NCBI GenBank assembly: GCA_965202895.1
Contig: OZ241901.1
Coordinates: 3,968,001-4,032,000, forward strand
DNA: 64,000 bases
Origin: JAJDXW01 sp965202895
GTDB taxonomy: Bacteria > Pseudomonadota > Gammaproteobacteria > HK1
Reading direction: 5' to 3'
Shown: one piece after another, positions 17,203 through 25,379 of the stretch
Layout: every line of letters begins with the position of its first letter
Position numbering within the stretch: position 1 is the stretch's first letter
Notes under the pieces: generated by a model
The model's database searches: none
What the model saw: only the letters and a program-made list of their open reading frames with translations
What the model was told of the DNA's origin: nothing
Position numbers and translations under genes: made by a program

Positions 17203-17364
17203 GTGTCGCCCGAGCTCATCGCCGTCATCACCGCCGCCGTCGCCGTCATCGGCTTCCTGTGGAACCTGCATCGCGGCGTGGCCGACTTGCGCGGGCGCAT
17301 GGCGCGACTGGAAGGGTTGTTCGAGGGGTTCACCCGCCGCGAGCCGGGCACGCCGCCCGCGTAG
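17203..17364 (+). CDS. Small single-span membrane protein, unknown function
   Basis: The predicted protein has 53 residues: a hydrophobic helix at about residues 4-20, then a charged, probably coiled-coil stretch (VADLRGRMARLEGLFEGF) and a short polar tail. The GTG at 17203 is supported by AGGAG at 17190-17194, eight bases upstream; a longer open frame from 17083 has no ribosome site. I do not recognise a named family, although one helix plus an RLEG-containing coil recalls short proteins that oligomerise at membranes. It lies between tRNA-Thr and a flavoprotein gene, 52 bases before the latter. Confidence 0.6.
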   Translation: MSPELIAVITAAVAVIGFLWNLHRGVADLRGRMARLEGLFEGFTRREPGTPPA

Positions 17365-17416
17365 CGGCTCCACCGCTGGCCGAACCGCCGCCCGGGCGCC
17401 CGACCACCGATTCGAA

Positions 17417-18910
17417 ATGCCGGACTTCGACGTCATCGTCGCAGGAGCGGGGAACGCCGCGCTCGCCGCCGCCAACGCCGCCCGCGAGGAAGGTGCGGAT
17501 CGGGTCCTCGTGCTCGAGAAGGCGCCCGAGTCGGAGCGGGGCGGCAATACCTGGTTCAGCGGCGGGCTGCTGCGGATCGCGTTCGGGGCGCCGCGCGCCC
17601 TCGAGCCGCTCCTGCCGGACGTCGAAGCCCGGCTTCCCGGCTTCTTCGACGACGTCGAACCCTACACCGAGGAGGATTTCCTGTCGGACCTGCGGAGGGT
17701 GACCGCGGGCCGCACGGACCCGACCCTCGCACGGGTCCTCATCGGAAGCTCGTACGAGACCATCCGGTGGATGCACGAGACCGGCGGGATCCCGATGGAG
17801 GCGGCGGTGACCCTCGCCGGCATCCGGATCGGCAACCGGGTGAAGTTCCAGAAGGGGGCCGTCGTGCGCGCCCGCCAGGAGGGGGTGGGGCTCTCCCGGC
17901 ACTGGTTCGCGCGAACCCTGGCGAACGGGATCGTGATCCGCTACGAGGCCGGAGCGCTCGGCCTCGTTCGCGACCGCCGGGGCCGCATCGCCGGCGTGCT
18001 GGTGCGAACCCCGGCGGGGGTCGAGGAGCTGAGCGCCGGCGCGGTGATCCTCGCCTGCGGCGGCTTCGAGGCGAACGCCGAGTGGCGCGCCCGGTATCTC
18101 GGCGCCCCCTGGGACCACGCCAAGGTCCGGGGCACCGCCCACAACCAGGGCGATGGGCTTCGCATGGCGCTCGAGGCCGGGGCGCTGCCCCGCGGACAGT
18201 GGAGCGGGCGGCATTCCACCCCGATCAGCAACGAGTGGCCGGACTTCGCCGACCGCAAGCGAACCGACAAGAGCAACCGCCTGTCCTATCCGTTCGGGGT
18301 GATGCTGAACCGTGCGGGACGCCGGTTCGTGGACGAGGGGGAGGATCTCGGGCTCTACACCTATGCGAAGTACGGCGGTGAGATCCTGCGTCAACCGGGA
18401 TCCCTCGCCTGGCAGATATTCGATCGGAAGACGGCCCACCTGCTGGAGCCCCGTTACCGTACGAGCGATCCGATTAGCGCGGACACCCTCGAGGGGCTGG
18501 TCGCCCAGCTCGACGTCGACGACCGGCGGCAGGCGGTCCGCACCCTCGATGCCTACAACGAGGCGGCGAACGACCCCGCCGGCTTCGACCCCACCAGGCT
18601 GGACGGGCTCGGCACCTCCGGGATCGACCCGCCCAAATCGAACTGGGCGCTGCGGCTCGACGACCCTCCGTTCGTCGCCTACTCGTCCACCGGCGGGATC
18701 ACCTTCACCTTCGGGGGGCTCGCGGTCGACGAGCACGCCCGCGTGCTCGGAACCGATTGGCGCCCGATGGCGGGGCTCTACGCGTGCGGCGAGATGGTCG
18801 GAGGACTCTTCCACTTCAACTACCCCGGAGGCACCGGCCTGGTATCGGGGGCGGTCTTCGGCCGCATCGCAGGACGTTCCGCCGCGCGGGACGGCGCGGC
18901 CGGCCGGTGA
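17417..18910 (+). CDS. FAD-dependent dehydrogenase, TcuA (tricarballylate dehydrogenase)-like
   Basis: This 497-residue soluble flavoprotein belongs to the fumarate reductase/succinate dehydrogenase flavoprotein superfamily. The FAD motif VIVAGAGNAALAAANAA is at residues 6-22, followed by GGNTWFSGG. The C-terminal FAD-binding block is GLYACGEMVGGLFHFNYPGG near residue 455. The GAGNAA and NYPGGTGLVSGAVFGR forms are those of TcuA, which oxidises tricarballylate to cis-aconitate. The electron partner TcuB and carrier TcuC are absent, so the real substrate is open; 3-ketosteroid or other dehydrogenases share this fold. It stands alone, without obvious operon partners. Confidence 0.7.
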   Translation: MPDFDVIVAGAGNAALAAANAAREEGADRVLVLEKAPESERGGNTWFSGGLLRIAFGAPRALEPLLPDVEARLPGFFDDVEPYTEEDFLSDLRRVTAGRTDPTLARVLIGSSYETIRWMHETGGIPMEAAVTLAGIRIGNRVKFQKGAVVRARQEGVGLSRHWFARTLANGIVIRYEAGALGLVRDRRGRIAGVLVRTPAGVEELSAGAVILACGGFEANAEWRARYLGAPWDHAKVRGTAHNQGDGLRMALEAGALPRGQWSGRHSTPISNEWPDFADRKRTDKSNRLSYPFGVMLNRAGRRFVDEGEDLGLYTYAKYGGEILRQPGSLAWQIFDRKTAHLLEPRYRTSDPISADTLEGLVAQLDVDDRRQAVRTLDAYNEAANDPAGFDPTRLDGLGTSGIDPPKSNWALRLDDPPFVAYSSTGGITFTFGGLAVDEHARVLGTDWRPMAGLYACGEMVGGLFHFNYPGGTGLVSGAVFGRIAGRSAARDGAAGR

Positions 18911-19116
18911 GCGCGGTCCGCACCGAGGGAAGGCGGCGGGCGCCGGCCGGCGGGCCCGGAGCCTGCTCCGTTCATCGTCCGCGGTGAATACGAGCGGTTG
19001 ATCCGGCCGGCAACCGAATCTAGACTTCGCGTCCGGCGTGCCGCGCGCCCGGTCGGGCGGGGCGGCGCCCCGCGGTGAGCGACAGGCGGCGCTGCCGGGT
19101 CGGCGGCGTTCGAGGG

Positions 19117-19145
19117 AAGTGGGCGGTTCGCCCACTTTTTGTTTG
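19117..19145 (+). terminator. rimP leader hairpin (terminator/attenuator)
   Basis: The stem GTGGGCG / CGCCCAC (19119-19125, 19129-19135) with a 3-base loop is extended by two A-T pairs and followed by TTTTTGTTT. It has the form of an intrinsic terminator. A similar GTGGGC...GCCCAC-T hairpin is found in front of rimP in many gammaproteobacteria. It sits about 40 bases before the rimP start, so it may attenuate the rimP-nusA-infB operon rather than end an upstream unit. Confidence 0.65.
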
Positions 19146-19179
19146 TGGACGGCCCGCGTGGAGGAGCTTGGCGACGGAA

Positions 19180-19638
19180 ATGATGTCACCCGGGGAACGG
19201 CGCATCTGCGATCTCCTGGAGCCATCGGTCACCGGGCTCGGCTACGAGCTGGTGGGGGTCGAGCTGGAACGCTCCGGAGCCCGCCCGGTTCTGCGGGTAT
19301 TCATCGACCACGGCGACGGGATCACGATCGGGGACTGCGAGATGGCGAGCCGGCAGATAGGGGCGGTGCTCGACGTGGAAGACCCCGTTCCGGATGCCTA
19401 CGTTCTCGAGGTGTCGTCGCCGGGGCTCGACCGGCCCCTTCTCAGCGCCGACCATTTCGTCCGGTTCGCCGGCCACCCGGTGCGGGTCCGCACGAACGAA
19501 CCCATGGACGGGCGCCGCGGATGGAAGGGTCGGCTCGTCGGGTGTCACGAGGGAATCGTCGTGGTCCGGGAGGGCGGCGAGGAACGGCTCATTCCGCTCG
19601 ACCTGATCGGAAAGGCCAATCTCGTCCCGGAGGTATGA
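19180..19638 (+). CDS. rimP: Ribosome maturation factor RimP
   Basis: RimP helps assemble the 30S subunit. The protein has about 152 residues with an N-terminal alpha/beta domain containing LVGVELERSG, DVEDPVPDAYVLEVSSPGLDRPL (the strongest family block) and a C-terminal SH3-like barrel ending IGKANLVPE. Start is uncertain: ATG at 19180 or 19183 are preferred by alignment with the family; a TTG at 19168 with GGAGGAG just upstream is possible. It is four bases before nusA and starts the nusA operon. Confidence 0.93.
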   Translation: MMSPGERRICDLLEPSVTGLGYELVGVELERSGARPVLRVFIDHGDGITIGDCEMASRQIGAVLDVEDPVPDAYVLEVSSPGLDRPLLSADHFVRFAGHPVRVRTNEPMDGRRGWKGRLVGCHEGIVVVREGGEERLIPLDLIGKANLVPEV

Positions 19639-19642
19639 GTCG

Positions 19643-21169
19643 ATGTCGAAGGAGATCCTGGCCGTCGTCGAGTCGGTATCGAACGAGAAGGGAGTCGATG
19701 CGGGGATCGTGATCGAGGCGATCGAGGCGGCGCTCGCGAGCGCGACGAAACGCCGCCACATGGCGGACATCGACGTGGAGGTGTGCATCGACCGCGAGTC
19801 CGGAGAGTACTCCACCCATCGCCGCTGGCAGGTGGTCCCGGACGACGACGCGGAGGTGCCGGCAGAGGACGACGAGGAGCCGTTCGAGTTCGACCCCGAG
19901 CGCCACGCGCGGTTCAGCCAGGCGATGCGCGACCACCCCGGCATCTCCCTCGGAGACTACATCCGGGAGCCGATGTCGGTGTCCTTCGGCCGGATCGCCG
20001 CCCAGACCGCCAAGCAGGTCATCGTGCAGAAGGTGCGCGAAGCGGAGCGCGCGCAGATCGTGGAGGCGTACCAGGGCCGGGTCGGAGAGCTCGTGACCGG
20101 GTTCGTGAAGCGCCTCGACCGCGGGAACGTCATCCTCGACCTCGGCGGGAACGCCGATGCCCTCATCACCCGCGACGAGCTGATCCCGAAGGAGGCTCTG
20201 CGCCCGGGGGATCGGGTTCGCGGATATCTGCAGGCGGTCACTCCCGAGTCGCGGGGCCCCCAACTCCAGGTGAGCCGCACCTCCCCGGAGCTGCTCATGG
20301 AGCTGTTCCGCATCGAGGTGCCGGAGATCGGGGAGGGGCTCATCGAGATCATGGGCGCCGCCCGCGATCCGGGGCTTCGCGCGAAGATCGGGGTCCGTTC
20401 CCTCGATCCTCGCATCGACCCCGTCGGAGCGTGCGTGGGAATGCGAGGCTCGCGCGTCCAGGCGGTGTCGAACGAGCTTGCCGGAGAACGGGTGGACATC
20501 ATCTCCTGGGTGGAGAATCCGGCCCAGTACGTGATCAACGCGATGTCGCCGGCCGACGTGGTGTCCATCGTGATGGACGAAGAAGCCCGGTCGATGGATA
20601 TCGCGGTCGACGAGAACCAGCTCGCCCAGGCCATCGGCCGCGGAGGCCAGAACGTACGTCTGGCCATGCAGCTCACCGGCTGGAACCTCAACGTCATGAC
20701 CGAGGCGGAGGCCGAGGAGAAGAGCGAGGCCGCCGCCGACAAGCTGGTCCGGGGGTTCATGGAGGCGCTCGAGGTGGACGAGGAGATTGCCACCATCCTC
20801 GTCCAGGAGGGGTTCACCGGGGTGGACGAGGTCGCCTACGTACCGATCGAGGAGCTCCGGCAGATCGAGGAGTTCGACGAGGAGCTCGTCGACGTCCTGC
20901 GCGCCCGTGCGAGGGACGTACTGATTACGCAGGAGATCGCGCACGAGGAGGAGCTCGGCGGCGGGGTTCCCGATCGGGACCTCGTCGAGCTCGATGGGAT
21001 GGACGATGATCTTGCGCGCCGGCTCGCCACCCAGGGGGTGGTTTCCCGGGACGACCTGGCCGACCTTGCCACGGACGAGCTGGTGGAGATGACCGGGATC
21101 GGCGACGAACGCGCGGGCGAGCTCATCATGGCCGCCCGGGCCGCCTGGTTCGAAGACGACGTCGCGTAG
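19643..21169 (+). CDS. nusA: Transcription termination/antitermination factor NusA
   Basis: NusA binds RNA polymerase and modulates pausing, termination and antitermination. The 508 residues contain an N-terminal polymerase-binding domain (MSKEILAVVESVSNEKGV), an S1 domain (about 135-200, GRVGELVTGFVKRLDRG), two KH domains (ending with QAIGRGGQNVRLA) and two C-terminal acidic repeats with a helix-hairpin-helix (residues 360-505), the last as in E. coli NusA (495 aa). It lies between rimP and infB in a conserved operon. Confidence 0.97.
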   Translation: MSKEILAVVESVSNEKGVDAGIVIEAIEAALASATKRRHMADIDVEVCIDRESGEYSTHRRWQVVPDDDAEVPAEDDEEPFEFDPERHARFSQAMRDHPGISLGDYIREPMSVSFGRIAAQTAKQVIVQKVREAERAQIVEAYQGRVGELVTGFVKRLDRGNVILDLGGNADALITRDELIPKEALRPGDRVRGYLQAVTPESRGPQLQVSRTSPELLMELFRIEVPEIGEGLIEIMGAARDPGLRAKIGVRSLDPRIDPVGACVGMRGSRVQAVSNELAGERVDIISWVENPAQYVINAMSPADVVSIVMDEEARSMDIAVDENQLAQAIGRGGQNVRLAMQLTGWNLNVMTEAEAEEKSEAAADKLVRGFMEALEVDEEIATILVQEGFTGVDEVAYVPIEELRQIEEFDEELVDVLRARARDVLITQEIAHEEELGGGVPDRDLVELDGMDDDLARRLATQGVVSRDDLADLATDELVEMTGIGDERAGELIMAARAAWFEDDVA

Positions 21170-21181
21170 GGGGAGTTCCGC

Positions 21182-23839
21182 ATGGCCGAAGTGAGCGTCA
21201 AGGAGTTTTCCGAGACGGTAGGCACCCCTATCGACCGCCTGCTGGTACAGCTCGGCGAGGCCGGGCTTCCCCATGCAGCCGAGGCCGATCTGCTGAGCGA
21301 CCAGGACAAGGAGAGGCTTCTCGCCTATCTTCGCCGCGTCCACGGCAAGGATGACGGCATCGGCCGATCTCCCCGGAAGAAGATCACGCTCAAGCGCCGC
21401 CAGGTCAGCGAGATATCCGTCGCACCCTCGCCCCGCGAGACGAGAGGACCGGGCGGACGGATCATGGGCCGCAAGAGGACGGTCAAGGTCGACGTGCTCC
21501 GTTCGCGAACCTATGTCCGGCCGGCGGACGAAGCGGCCGGGCCCACCGTCGAGGTGCTCCGCGAGCAGGAGGCGGCCAAGAGTCATCTGGTGGAGGAGGC
21601 CCACGCACATCGGCGAACGCTGGACGAGCGGCTGCGTGCGGACAACGAAGCCCGCGCCGCGCAGGAGGTGCGCCGTCGGCACGAGCAGGAACAGGAGGAA
21701 GCGCAGGAGCGGGAGCTGCCCGAGCCGGACGTCCACGAGGAAGCGGACCGCGCGGAAGCGGCGGCCGAGGCGGCCCGGACCGACGTTCCCGAGGCGGTCG
21801 ATGCGCCGGCCCCCGAGACCGCCCCCGCCGATCCGCTCCCTTCCACGGCCGAGAAACCGGCCCGCAAGGACGTGTCCCGCGCCCCGGTCCGCGAGCCGGG
21901 CCGGACCGAGCCTCGAAAGGGCGACCGCAAGGGACGGGAGGAACGCGACCGGCGCAAGGACCGCGGGGAGCTGCACGTGCGCTCGGACCGGAGCGGACGG
22001 CGCCGGTCCCGCCCGCGCCGCCAGCTCCGGAGAGCCGTCACCACCCAGACCCAGCACATCTTCGAGCGCCCGACCGGGCCGGTCGTGCGAGAGGTCAGTG
22101 TGCCCGAGACCGTCACCGTGGGCGACCTCGCGCACGCGATGTCGATCAAGGCCGCCGAGGTTCTCAGGACGCTGATGAACCTGGGCTCGATGGTGACCAT
22201 CAACCAGACCCTCGACCAGGACACCGCGACCCTCGTGGTGGAGGAGATGGGCCATATCGCCCGGCCGATCAACAAGAACGCGCTGGAAGAGGAGATCATC
22301 GCCGCCGCCCGGACCGAAGACGGGGAGGGCGCCCCGCGGGCGCCGGTCGTGACCGTCATGGGCCACGTCGATCACGGAAAGACCTCCCTGCTCGACAGGA
22401 TCCGGAGCACCGACGTGGCCGCCGGAGAGGCGGGGGGGATCACCCAGCACATCGGCGCCTACCACGTCGAGACCGACCGCGGAGCGATCACCTTTCTCGA
22501 CACCCCGGGCCATGCGGCGTTCACCGCGATGCGGGCGCGCGGGTCGCGGGTGACCGACGTCGTGATCCTGGTCGTGGCCGCGGACGACGGGGTGATGCCG
22601 CAGACCGACGAGGCGATCCAGCACTCCAGGGCCGCGGGCGTCCCGATCGTGGTGGCCGTCAACAAGATCGACCGCGAAGACGCGCAGCCCGAGCGGGTGA
22701 TGCAGGAGCTCGCCGGGAAGGGCCTCGTTCCCGAGGGGTGGGGCGGAGACACCATGTACGTCAACGTCTCGGCATCGACCGGCGAACACGTCGACGAGTT
22801 GCTCGATGCGGTCCTGCTCCAGGCCGAGCTGCTCGAGATCCGGTCGCCGGTGGCAGGCCCCGCCCGCGGAACGGTGATCGAGTCGAGGCTCGACCGGGGC
22901 AGAGGCCCGGTCGCGACCGTGCTCGTCGAGGGCGGGACGCTGCGCCGAGGCGACATTCTCCTTGCCGGAAGCGAGTTCGGAAAGGTTCGGGGACTCGTCG
23001 ACGAGCGCGGCCGCGACGTCGCGCGCGTCGGTCCTTCCATGCCGGTCGAGGTTCTCGGGCTGTCCGCGCCGCCGGAGGCGGGCGACGAGGCGGTGGTGGT
23101 CCCGAACGAACGCAAGGCTCGCGAGATCGCCTCCCTGCGCCAGACGCGGACCCGGGAGCAACGCATCGCCCGGCAGCAGGCCGCGAAGCTGGAGAACGTC
23201 TTCAGCCAGATGGGGAAGGACGAGGCGCAGGCCCTCAACGTCGTGCTCAAGGCCGACGTCCAGGGGTCGGCGGAGGCGCTCTCCGACGCGTTGCTCAAGC
23301 TGTCCACGGACGAGGTCGGCGTCAACATGGTGTCGAGCGGGATCGGCGGGATCCGGGAGACCGACGTCAACCTCGCCATCGCGTCCGGGGCGATCGTGAT
23401 CGGGTTCAACACCCGGGCCGATGCGGCGGCGCGGCGCCTGATCGAACGCGAAGGCGTCGGAATACGCTATTTCAGCGTCATCTACGACGTGCTCGACATG
23501 GCCCGAAGCGCCCTGAGCGGGATGCTCGCCCCCGAGGTCCGGGAGGAGATCGTGGGTCTCGCGGAGGTGAGGGAGGTGTTCCGGGTCCGCCGTTTCGGCG
23601 CCATCGCGGGCTGCCTGGTGGTCGAGGGCACGGTACGGCGGAGCCTTCCGATACGCGTGCTTCGCGACGAGGTCGTCATCTTCGAAGGCGAGCTCGAATC
23701 GCTGCGGCGCTTCAAGGAAGACGTGCGGGAGGTCGGCTCCGGAACCGAGTGCGGCATCGGCGTGCGCAGCTACGACGACGTGCGGGCCGGCGACAGGATC
23801 GAGGTGTTCCGGCGGGTCGAGATGGAGCGTACGGTCTGA
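21182..23839 (+). CDS. infB: Translation initiation factor IF-2
   Basis: IF-2 is the GTPase that brings initiator tRNA to the 30S subunit and joins the 50S. The 885 residues have an IF2-N domain at residues 1-50, a long charged, low-complexity linker (about 120-290) rich in Glu, Arg and Ala, a second IF2-N domain (VTVGDLAHAMSIKAAEVLR), then the G domain with GHVDHGKTSLLD near residue 394, FLDTPGHAAF and NKID. C1/C2 domains follow. The stop overlaps the rbfA start by one base. Confidence 0.97.
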   Translation: MAEVSVKEFSETVGTPIDRLLVQLGEAGLPHAAEADLLSDQDKERLLAYLRRVHGKDDGIGRSPRKKITLKRRQVSEISVAPSPRETRGPGGRIMGRKRTVKVDVLRSRTYVRPADEAAGPTVEVLREQEAAKSHLVEEAHAHRRTLDERLRADNEARAAQEVRRRHEQEQEEAQERELPEPDVHEEADRAEAAAEAARTDVPEAVDAPAPETAPADPLPSTAEKPARKDVSRAPVREPGRTEPRKGDRKGREERDRRKDRGELHVRSDRSGRRRSRPRRQLRRAVTTQTQHIFERPTGPVVREVSVPETVTVGDLAHAMSIKAAEVLRTLMNLGSMVTINQTLDQDTATLVVEEMGHIARPINKNALEEEIIAAARTEDGEGAPRAPVVTVMGHVDHGKTSLLDRIRSTDVAAGEAGGITQHIGAYHVETDRGAITFLDTPGHAAFTAMRARGSRVTDVVILVVAADDGVMPQTDEAIQHSRAAGVPIVVAVNKIDREDAQPERVMQELAGKGLVPEGWGGDTMYVNVSASTGEHVDELLDAVLLQAELLEIRSPVAGPARGTVIESRLDRGRGPVATVLVEGGTLRRGDILLAGSEFGKVRGLVDERGRDVARVGPSMPVEVLGLSAPPEAGDEAVVVPNERKAREIASLRQTRTREQRIARQQAAKLENVFSQMGKDEAQALNVVLKADVQGSAEALSDALLKLSTDEVGVNMVSSGIGGIRETDVNLAIASGAIVIGFNTRADAAARRLIEREGVGIRYFSVIYDVLDMARSALSGMLAPEVREEIVGLAEVREVFRVRRFGAIAGCLVVEGTVRRSLPIRVLRDEVVIFEGELESLRRFKEDVREVGSGTECGIGVRSYDDVRAGDRIEVFRRVEMERTV

Positions 23840-24195
23840 TGCCGCGCGAGTTCGGCCGGGCGGACCGGCTCGGGCGCCAGATCCGGCGGGACCTTGCCGG
23901 ACTGTTGCAGTGGGAGACCGCCGATCCCCGCTTCGCCTCGGTCACCGTCTCGGAGGTCGAGGTGGCGCGGGACCTCGCCTGCGCGCGGGTCCACGTGCAG
24001 ACGGCCCCGGGAGACGACCACGAGGAGACGCTCCACGCACTGCGCCGCGCCGCCCGGTACCTGCGCACACGGCTGGCTGCACGGCTGCGCGTGCGCAACG
24101 TGCCGGAGCTTCGTTTCGAGCACGACCGCTCGCCCGATACCGGCTCGCGCATCGAGCGGCTGCTCTCCGGCTCGGACGGGACCGATGGGCCGTAG
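23839..24195 (+). CDS. rbfA: Ribosome-binding factor A
   Basis: RbfA is a cold-shock-linked 30S maturation factor. The 118 residues start MPREFGRADRLGRQIRRDLAGLL and contain DPRFASVTVSEVEVARDLACARV, a KH-type fold. The ATG overlaps the infB TGA (TGATG). The 3' end overlaps truB by 11 bases, so rbfA and truB are translationally linked. Confidence 0.95.
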   Translation: MPREFGRADRLGRQIRRDLAGLLQWETADPRFASVTVSEVEVARDLACARVHVQTAPGDDHEETLHALRRAARYLRTRLAARLRVRNVPELRFEHDRSPDTGSRIERLLSGSDGTDGP

Positions 24196-25093
24196 CCGGC
24201 GCGGCGGCCGGGATGTGCATGGAGTGGTCCTTCTCGACAAGCCCCGGGGCCTCGGCTCCAACCAGGTGCTGCAGATCGTCAAGCGCCTCTTCGGGGCGCG
24301 CAAGGCCGGACACACCGGAAGCCTCGACCGGTTGGCGTCCGGCCTGCTTCCGATCTGCGCGGGCGAGGCCACCAAGCTCTCCGGGTTTCTCCTGAACGCG
24401 GACAAGCGCTACCGGGCCGGCATCCGGCTCGGGGTGCGGACCGCGACCGGCGATGCGGAAGGGGAGGTGGTGGACACGCGCCCGGTCCCCCGTCTCTCCG
24501 ACGACGCGGTCGAGGCGGCGCTGGAGCGCTTTCGGGGGCCGATCGAGCAGATCCCGCCCATGCACTCCGCCCTCAAGCATCGCGGACAGCGGCTCTACAA
24601 GCTGGCCCACCAGGGGATCACGGTGGAGCGCGAGCCTCGCCGGATCGTCATTCACCGCCTCGTTTGCCGACACCGGGACCGGGACCGGATCGTTCTCGAC
24701 GTCGATTGCTCCAAGGGAACCTACGTCCGGACCTTGAGCGAGGACATCGGGGAAGCGCTCGGGACCACCGCGCACGTGGACGAGCTGCGGCGGGTAGGGA
24801 GCGGACCGTTCGGAGAGGACGAAATGGTTTCGCTCGACACCCTCCGGGAAGCCGGGAAATCCGGGTCCCTCGACCGGTACCTGACCCCGATGGAAGCGGT
24901 GCTCTCCGACTGGCCCGCCGTCTCGCTCTCCCGCGACACCGCCTGGTATCTGCGCCGGGGGCAGCCGGTGCGGGTGCCCCGCGCGCCGACCGCGGGCTGG
25001 GTTCGGCTGCGGGCCGAGGACGAACGGTTCATGGGGGTCGGAGAGGTGCTGGACGACGGGCGCATCGCCCCCCGCCGACTGATCGGCGGGTGA
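24185..25093 (+). CDS. truB: tRNA pseudouridine-55 synthase TruB
   Basis: TruB makes pseudouridine 55 in the T loop of tRNAs. The protein has 302 residues: the N-terminal GVVLLDKPRGLGSNQVLQ block, the catalytic motif GHTGSLDRLASGLLPIC with the nucleophilic Asp, KRYRAGIRLG, and a C-terminal PUA-like domain. The residue after the catalytic Asp is Arg where most homologues have Pro. The ATG at 24185 overlaps the end of rbfA. In the usual gammaproteobacterial order rpsO follows at once; here an insertion sequence intervenes. Confidence 0.93.
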   Translation: MGRSRRGGRDVHGVVLLDKPRGLGSNQVLQIVKRLFGARKAGHTGSLDRLASGLLPICAGEATKLSGFLLNADKRYRAGIRLGVRTATGDAEGEVVDTRPVPRLSDDAVEAALERFRGPIEQIPPMHSALKHRGQRLYKLAHQGITVEREPRRIVIHRLVCRHRDRDRIVLDVDCSKGTYVRTLSEDIGEALGTTAHVDELRRVGSGPFGEDEMVSLDTLREAGKSGSLDRYLTPMEAVLSDWPAVSLSRDTAWYLRRGQPVRVPRAPTAGWVRLRAEDERFMGVGEVLDDGRIAPRRLIGG

Positions 25094-25379
25094 CGTGCGG
25101 GCGCCGGAGAGAGGCCCGGGCGCTGTTCGTAGGCTATTGATATAGAGGGTGTAGAGAGGGGGTCGAGATATTTCTTACCCCCACGCAGACGGCGTTCTTC
25201 CGTGGTTCGAGGTCGGTTCGAGGGGCGTTTTGGCGGATTTCACCCCACGGGGCCGGCGCCTTCGTCCGCAGCAACACAAGGTGTTGTAAATCAATCGGAT
25301 AAGGTGGAAATAAGTGTCGCCATAGGGTACGATGGGTTCATCATCAAACCCGTACCGGCTCTCGGTCAGGAGGCACACT
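25094..25379. other. Gap between truB and transposase, contains left IS flank
   Basis: This 286-base stretch is distinctly richer in A+T than the genes around it. It holds a perfect 6-bp inverted repeat CAACAC-AAG-GTGTTG at 25272-25286 and the hairpin annotated next to the transposase start. The left end of the insertion sequence must lie here, but I found no inverted repeat shared with the right side and no target-site duplication. No gene is visible. Confidence 0.4.
25326..25356 (+). promoter_or_regulatory. Hairpin upstream of transposase start
   Basis: GGTACG-AT-GGGTT at 25326-25338 pairs with AACCCGTACC at 25347-25356, ten base pairs with a two-base bulge and an 8-base loop. It ends 11 bases before the AGGAGG ribosome site. 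Such hairpins in insertion sequences can limit translation of read-through transcripts; that role here is inference. Confidence 0.4.

Noticed and set aside
19589..23161. 1190-codon minus-strand open frame across nusA and infB
   Set aside because: It lies wholly opposite two certain genes and has no ribosome site or recognisable domain.
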